Positions 58,531-64,000 of a stretch of DNA of 64,000 nucleotides are shown here, in pieces. Source of the DNA: Rhodamnia argentea (Eukaryota > Streptophyta > Magnoliopsida > Myrtales > Myrtaceae). Below the pieces are notes generated by a model. It saw only the letters and a program-made list of their open reading frames with translations, made no database searches and was not told the origin of the DNA. Made by a program: the position numbers and the translations under genes. The first letter of the stretch is position 1. Every line of letters starts with the position of its first letter. The stretch lies in the NCBI RefSeq assembly GCF_020921035.1, contig NC_063150.1, positions 24,475,826-24,539,825 of the forward strand, written 5' to 3'.

Positions 58531-61500
58531 TTAGCTTGATGTACGATTTTGGACCAGGAGATCATTTAGAAGTGGATCCTCCATATCCGCAGTCCCAGTG
58601 AGTCTTCTATCACGGCGTCGACCTCTGCAGAGACATCCAAAACAAAGCAATCGATTAGTACAACAAACTCAGAATTCAGAGCTAGGAACAAAGAGGAGAG
58701 ATGAAGAAATTAACTTGTTGAAGCACTCGTAGCGAAGACATGCTGGACATGATGTACAGCAATGGCAGTCCATTGCGCTAAGACTAATCAAAGAAAATAA
58801 CTGCTAAAATAACCTCCAGCCTCCAGCATAACAAAACCAAACCGAAAAGATACTTTTCTCACATCAGAAAATCAGACCACCTTGATGCAATTAATACAGA
58901 GACGATGAAGAATATAGGCCAAATCTGGAGAGGAGGCCCCATATGTCTAGAACAGAGCTCTTTAGCTTAAGGTTTTTCCGGGAATGATTTTGCTCTAACA
59001 TGCAAGAAACAGTCATACACATTTTTCCATCTGAAACAGATTTTCTCCAAAAATTTCCTTGTCATTGTATACTAGCGAGATGGAGCAGTTACTAGTGTAG
59101 CTAGTGTCACAATTGATCCAGCGCCCCACCTTAAAATGGAGTAGCATGTAGCGAACAATCTGGCACTTATTTCTGAACATAGTGATGATACCTTTAGATA
59201 TTTTCTATCAGGAAAAAAAGTAAGTTTTGATCACCCAGTTGAGCAATGCTACAGTCTTCTGATCATGATAGGACCATGGATCGTACAGTTGGGTCATCAT
59301 AGCCTATGAAAACTGTCCTGGTAGTATCACAAAGGTAAATAGGCAGCAGTGGATCCAAGTACTTCCAGAAAAATGACATTCTTTTAAAAAAATTGAATTT
59401 CCCATATAGACTTAAGGACGCAAGTAAGGTGAAATTTGATAAAGAGCAGTCTACTTAACTCATCTTTGCATCAAATGAACACACACTGAAAAGGTTAAGA
59501 CAATCTTGTAAAATGCGAGTTATGTGGGTAACATAGCCCTCGGTATACGTCTTTGTTTCCTGTTTCCTAAATGCAAGTGCCAATGTAATAGCATCAAGAT
59601 CACATAGTTTTCAATAAAGAAAATTAACTTGCAGTTGTTTTCGTAAAAGCCAAGCAAGAAGAGGTCCCAATGAAACCATTCATAAGAAAGTGAAGAAGTG
59701 ATGAGCCTCTCTATTCTCCGGAAATTATCAAAGAACTTTTCTACTAGCAAAACCAGCGGTGTCCTTTTCTAGTTTCTTTTTTATTTAATCCTTTCTCCAT
59801 TTCTTGCGAATCAGTCTTAGCTCATTCCAGCACACAACTTAAGGAGACATCTGGCTAAAGCCGTAAAGCCTCATTTATCTTTTTCAGTTTAACGCATAAA
59901 TATGCACATCCATGTTAAATGAGTAAAGCAACATAGAGACCTTACACTGGTCGATTGAAGCTCCACTGTATCCAAATCCTCATTTTCCTGCAACACAAAT
60001 ACATGCTCATCTGTTGAAGTACCAAGCAAAATTTGCCCACTTGAAACCATGAAGTGGCTATTAACTACATTACCTCTTCAATCAGCAAATCCTTTCTTGT
60101 GATCAGACCAACAACACGAGATGCACGAGGCACCACAAATACATGTCTTAAACCTAGCTGGCGGAAAAGATTGTAAACCTACAGAGACAGCAACAAGCAA
60201 CATTTATCAACTCATAGGCCAATGCCTAAGGATAATAATCTCCCAAATGGAAAAGAAACCATCACCTTCGTCAAAGACATGTCTTCAGGGACTACATAAG
60301 GAGAGGGATTCAAAAATGGTGCTAGATCTATATACATTTCCAAGTCATCAGAGCTTAAGTGTATATCACCAATTGATAAACCTCTACTAGTAGCAGGTTT
60401 GACAAATTCATTGAAATTGTGCCTGAAATTCACAATTATAAAAAAGCATCGTTCAAAATTTTCATAAAATCAGAGCACTAAAGGGAAGAACATTTATCAG
60501 ATTTTGGCTTACCTAATAATCCCAGATCCCTCGCAGGGCAAAGGACTGTGCTGGAAATCTACTTTAGACTGCAGAAGCACCAATAAATGACTGTACCAAG
60601 AATTCCAATTCCAATTAACCGGCACTCTTCTTATTATAAAGGAAGAGAAGGTAAAAACTCATAAGCACACTACCTGCGCAGCATTAACCCTATGACCAGT
60701 GTTTCTCCATTTCTTGTATGATCTATTACCTGAGAGAAATTGTAACTTGAAACATCAGAAGAACCATCAAGAACTAAATGGAATGAAGCAGCATAAGCAA
60801 GGAAAAAGTACTTGCATACAGGAAAACCATTGTGTTTGTTGCTCCGCAAGATAGATGCCACATCAGAGACCTTGACAACACGCGGTAAGGAAATCACCTT
60901 CAGCAACAGCGAAAAAAGCGAAACGGTGTTGAGTGTTGAAATAAATATAGGATACAACAACAAAGCTAAGAATAACGCGTGCACCATGCAGCTCCAGTCC
61001 TACGTCTTAGAGCAATTTTAATAACTGAGCCATGATAAGCGCCAACAATCAAACTATCAAATGCCAGAGACAGTAAAACTAGCTAGAAACGTACGCCGAT
61101 ATATTGCTGACAAGAAAGGCAACATTGAGATCAGATTACCTCACAAAAGCTTTAACTGTTGATGGAATGCCATAATTTTCTTAAAGTTGCTTACAAGATA
61201 TAGGAATCAAAATAAAACTTCCACATCATATGATTCCTTAGTTTCATTTTACTTGCCAAACAATATAAAGCAATGAGGCATTAACTTAAGAAGTTGGCAA
61301 ATACTACAAAAACTATTTGTACAGTACGACGAATGACAGTATTATCTCATATCCACAACAATAAACAAAATACCAAGTTTAACATAGAGTTCTTCCTCTG
61401 GAAAATTGGAGGGGAAGCCAGCTAGGGGAACAGGCAGTTGATGGTCGGTATGATAATTTTCATTTTCTTGAACCAAATAGCAGTGAAAGATTTACACTGG

Positions 61501-62064
61501 TGAGAATATACACCAGAATGAAAAGCTCAAGTGCCAGTAACAAATTTCAAAAAGTACAAGCAGGGTGCACGGGTGCACATTCCTGACAATAGAATAATTA
61601 TGATTTAGACTTAATATCCTATTGAAATCACAATTGTGTGCCCGTATGTGTTGGAAACAGAAGCTCCTGATCCACATATTAAAATGATTTGAGTTTTATT
61701 GATCTCTGGAAGGATGTTCACCTTTCGAGTTCCACAAGCCTCTTTTGCTGTCATTTTGCGCATCTGGTATTTAGGTCTTGATTCTAGCAATGGAATGCCC
61801 CTCAACCGGGCCTGTTCTTCATAGAAACCTTCATTAAAAGCATCACCAACAGCCTGCAGCAGAATGGACTTTAGTACCCCTGCAAAGACACATTGCGTCT
61901 TTCCACTATGACGTTGATGTAGGCATACCTTTGATATAAGAAGAACAAGCATGATAAGGGGCAAAAGTTTCAAATTGTTTGTTATTTCAACCATAATGAC
62001 ACAAAGCGACACAGTCATCCGCATTGAACCTCCAAGGAAGGAAGCAGCACCCAATAATGCATAC
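58531..62064 (-). CDS. CLC-d: CLC-d-type chloride channel/anion transporter, C-terminal 293 residues
   Basis: Nine minus-strand exons: 62064-61929, 61853-61722, 60897-60820, 60729-60674, 60590-60513, 60422-60266, 60178-60074, 59987-59941 and 58624-58531. All have GT-AG borders and the frame is continuous to TAA at 58533-58531. The first has [20 protein letters not shown] and [18 protein letters not shown], the last membrane helices of a CLC protein. Then come [20 protein letters not shown], a first CBS domain ([27 protein letters not shown]), a second CBS domain ([31 protein letters not shown]) and an RG-rich tail ending LLNDLL plus a short extension. The sequence matches the CLC-d subfamily, which acts in the trans-Golgi network. 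The N-terminal two thirds, including the selectivity filter, lie beyond 64000. The last intron is long (1316 bp). Confidence 0.92.
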
Positions 62065-64000
62065 CTAGAGAAAGAAAAAAATAATACATGAAAATCGATG
62101 AAAGCAACAATCTACGAATTTGGTCTATGTATAAGGACACAAAAATGCTTTCTAAAAATAAAACAAGAGGAGGAGTGATTAGAAAGACATGAGGAAATAA
62201 AAGCCACAGTAAAAATGGAGGGAGCCCAGCCAATTGTGCCTTTTATGGCATGTGCACTCAATCAGAAGGGAAAGGTTGAGGATGGACCCCTCATTTGGAG
62301 GCTTGTGCATGCTATCCCTGCACTTGGTTGTGGACAGACGTAGAAATAGCCTAAAGGAAGGGGAAAGGGAGGAGTGGTCTGAGAGCACAACTTTGCAAAG
62401 AAGTCCACAAGCAGTCAGCAGATACCGAAAAAATAGAAGACGGCCTCCAATTTTAATGGAAACAAAACATAGCAAGTTGGAAGAAGATGGTATCTCCCCA
62501 TGGTAGGAGTGCATCTCCAAAATTGTCACTTCTTTAACCATTAATGGCTTTCAACTTGAATCACATGAAGTAGTGGACAGCATCATGCTAGATTGAATCC
62601 TCACACATTTCACTGCTAAAGGAGGAGCAACTGAAAATCCGGTGGAAGATGGTAGCCTATATGAAAATCAAAACTCCATTTTCCCAGCATTATCTCACAA
62701 ATTTCCTATATCTGTGAAGTCCGAGCATTGTTTTCATTCAGCAAATATGTCAGTAAAGTACATTCCTCAAATAGGATAAATCCCTGAAATGTTGCACTAA
62801 TATCAAATTAACTCGAAGGTGTAGTGAATAAGTGCATATCAAGGTCTGGTTTAATATGTCATCTCTCTCAAGTTTGGCAAGCAGTGGGACCTAATTAAAC
62901 CAAGTGACGAATGATTGAGCAAGAACAAGATGAATAACATGTAAAACAACCAATATATTCGACTAATCTGTGTCGAATTTGGATGCTTGGCCCAGATGTA
63001 GAGAGGGTGCTGCTGCTTTTTAAAACTGAAAGCTCCCCCGGGGAGCATTTGGTAAATTGCACAGCTGCTTTGGCCTTTTTTCTTTCATTCAAAATTCTAA
63101 AGCAGCTGTAGCTATTTTGCTAGAACTTTTGAAAAGCAAGGGAAAGTACTATTGGAGCTGCGGCTGTATGCTTTTACAGGTTAAAAAGTAGATGAAAACA
63201 AAACTAACAATTTATAAACTTATTTTACACAAGCGTGTCACAAAAGATGTTGCCAAATGCCCTTAACAGTTCAACCACAGCTGACACATTGCTGAACGCC
63301 CTTGACAGTTAAGCCATAGCACAAGCCAGCACCACCACAACATAAAAAGCTACACCAATATCCAACAGGCTCTTAAACAGCTTTTTAAAACCATATGGGT
63401 GAGTGAACCGGTCGGGTCACTAGATCACGGTGTAACCAATATGACCATTTGGTGATTTTATTTATGTAAAAAATGAGCAGGCCGATAAAACAGTATTTGG
63501 ATGCGGCTTAGCGGTCTATCATGTCCATACCATGCACTGAAATTCAAGTCTTCCCAAAGCTTTTTCTTTGCATTGGTTGCGTCTTTATTTACAATATCGA
63601 TTGATTGCAATGTGCACAAGATTAGAAGGTGAACATGACTGGATGAGTGGTTCTCACATGGTTTTTTCCCATAGGAGACACGGAAATGTATGCTTCTCTA
63701 GGAAGATCCAGTTCAACCCCGTTCTTAAGACGGATCAACTGCCAAGTGTCTTTTTTTTTTTTTTTTCAGTTCAGCCAGGTCAAGCGGTTTGGGTTTGGAC
63801 ACACATGGTTTGAGGCTCACAACCCTTCCACATTGATTAAACAACAAAAGTGAAACTTGTACTTTGAGGAAAACAGCAGTCACTACTAGCATTAAATCCG
63901 CAGCAAATTTGCTTCATTGACGGCACACCAGAAACAATGATGGCCTTATGCATGTGGAACTGTCAATCCTCAAATGAAATCAGAAGTACTACAAAGCAAG
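62065..64000 (-). other. CLC-d intron running off the window
   Basis: The exon starting at 62064 has a good acceptor (…tctctag), but no upstream CLC exon (expected to encode the helix segment preceding YALLG) is recognisable before the window ends. The intron is therefore probably longer than 1.9 kb. It contains a candidate MITE (63027-63379) and a poly-T run at about 63750. Short frames here show no similarity to anything. Confidence 0.55.
63027..63379. mobile_element. Candidate MITE in the CLC-d intron
   Basis: A 353-bp block lies between two identical 12-bp direct repeats, GCTTTTTAAAAC (63015-63026 and 63380-63391). The inner ends are weakly inverted: left gggagcatttggtaaattgc, right (reverse complement) agagcctgttggatattggt. 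The phrases gcatttggtaaa and agcagctgtagc recall hAT-type plant MITEs. The direct repeat is longer than a normal 8-bp hAT duplication and is AT-rich, so it may partly be chance. Confidence 0.4.

Noticed and set aside
62179..62541. 120-codon minus-strand frame upstream of the first CLC-d exon in the window
   Set aside because: It does not encode the expected preceding CLC helix, is not followed by a suitable donor in phase, and looks intronic.

Overview
This is plant nuclear DNA. The genes carry GT-AG introns, the intergenic DNA is AT-rich and full of plant-type transposons, and every recognisable host gene belongs to a plant family: STP-type monosaccharide/H+ symporters, a phytocyanin and a CLC-d-type chloride channel/exchanger. 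A eudicot, probably woody, is the best guess. A member of the Myrtales is possible from the look of the transposons, but that is weak and is recollection rather than proof.

Layout. (1) 1-11.8 kb has no host gene I can support; it holds a MITE near 5.5 kb and a decayed, minus-strand Copia retrotransposon at about 6.7-8.1 kb. (2) 12.0-17.2 kb (+) is a complete five-exon STP13-type hexose transporter (528 aa) with a TATA box, a G-box and a W-box upstream. (3) 19.5-21.4 kb (+) is a two-exon mavicyanin/stellacyanin-type phytocyanin (172 aa). (4) About 21.8-58.0 kb is a head-to-tail segmental array. Each unit carries one minus-strand STP6/STP8-type transporter followed by a spacer built from degenerate GTTGGTAA phrases. 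Copies 1-3 are intact three-exon genes of 508, 509 and 509 aa with start codons at 23929, 34436 and 41300. Copy 4 (start 49189) is a clear pseudogene. The last unit ends just before a transporter should begin. (5) 58.5-64.0 kb (-) holds the last nine coding exons (293 residues) of a CLC-d orthologue; its 5' part lies beyond the window.

Because the units are paralogous, each serves as an 'empty site' for the others, so several insertions can be delimited almost to the base. These are a 3,479-bp solo LTR (TSD AGACG), a 903-bp MULE with GC-rich cargo (9-bp TSD), a 935-bp TIR element (8-bp TSD), a 749-bp long-TIR element (9-bp TSD) and a 203-bp solo LTR inside the pseudogene (TSD GAAGT). An internally deleted Copia element, an LTR-like block and a LINE fragment also lie in the last unit.

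Functionally, the window combines a stress-type STP13 gene with a local cluster of a second STP clade. All transporters keep the proton-coupling Asp, the lid-domain Cys pair and the sugar-binding Gln-Gln motif, so copies 1-3 are probably working H+/hexose importers at the plasma membrane. The three intact copies share an almost identical proximal promoter, with the TATA box starting 103 bp from the ATG in every copy, so dosage or overlapping expression is the likeliest consequence. I found no bacterial-type operon, CRISPR array or confident RNA gene.
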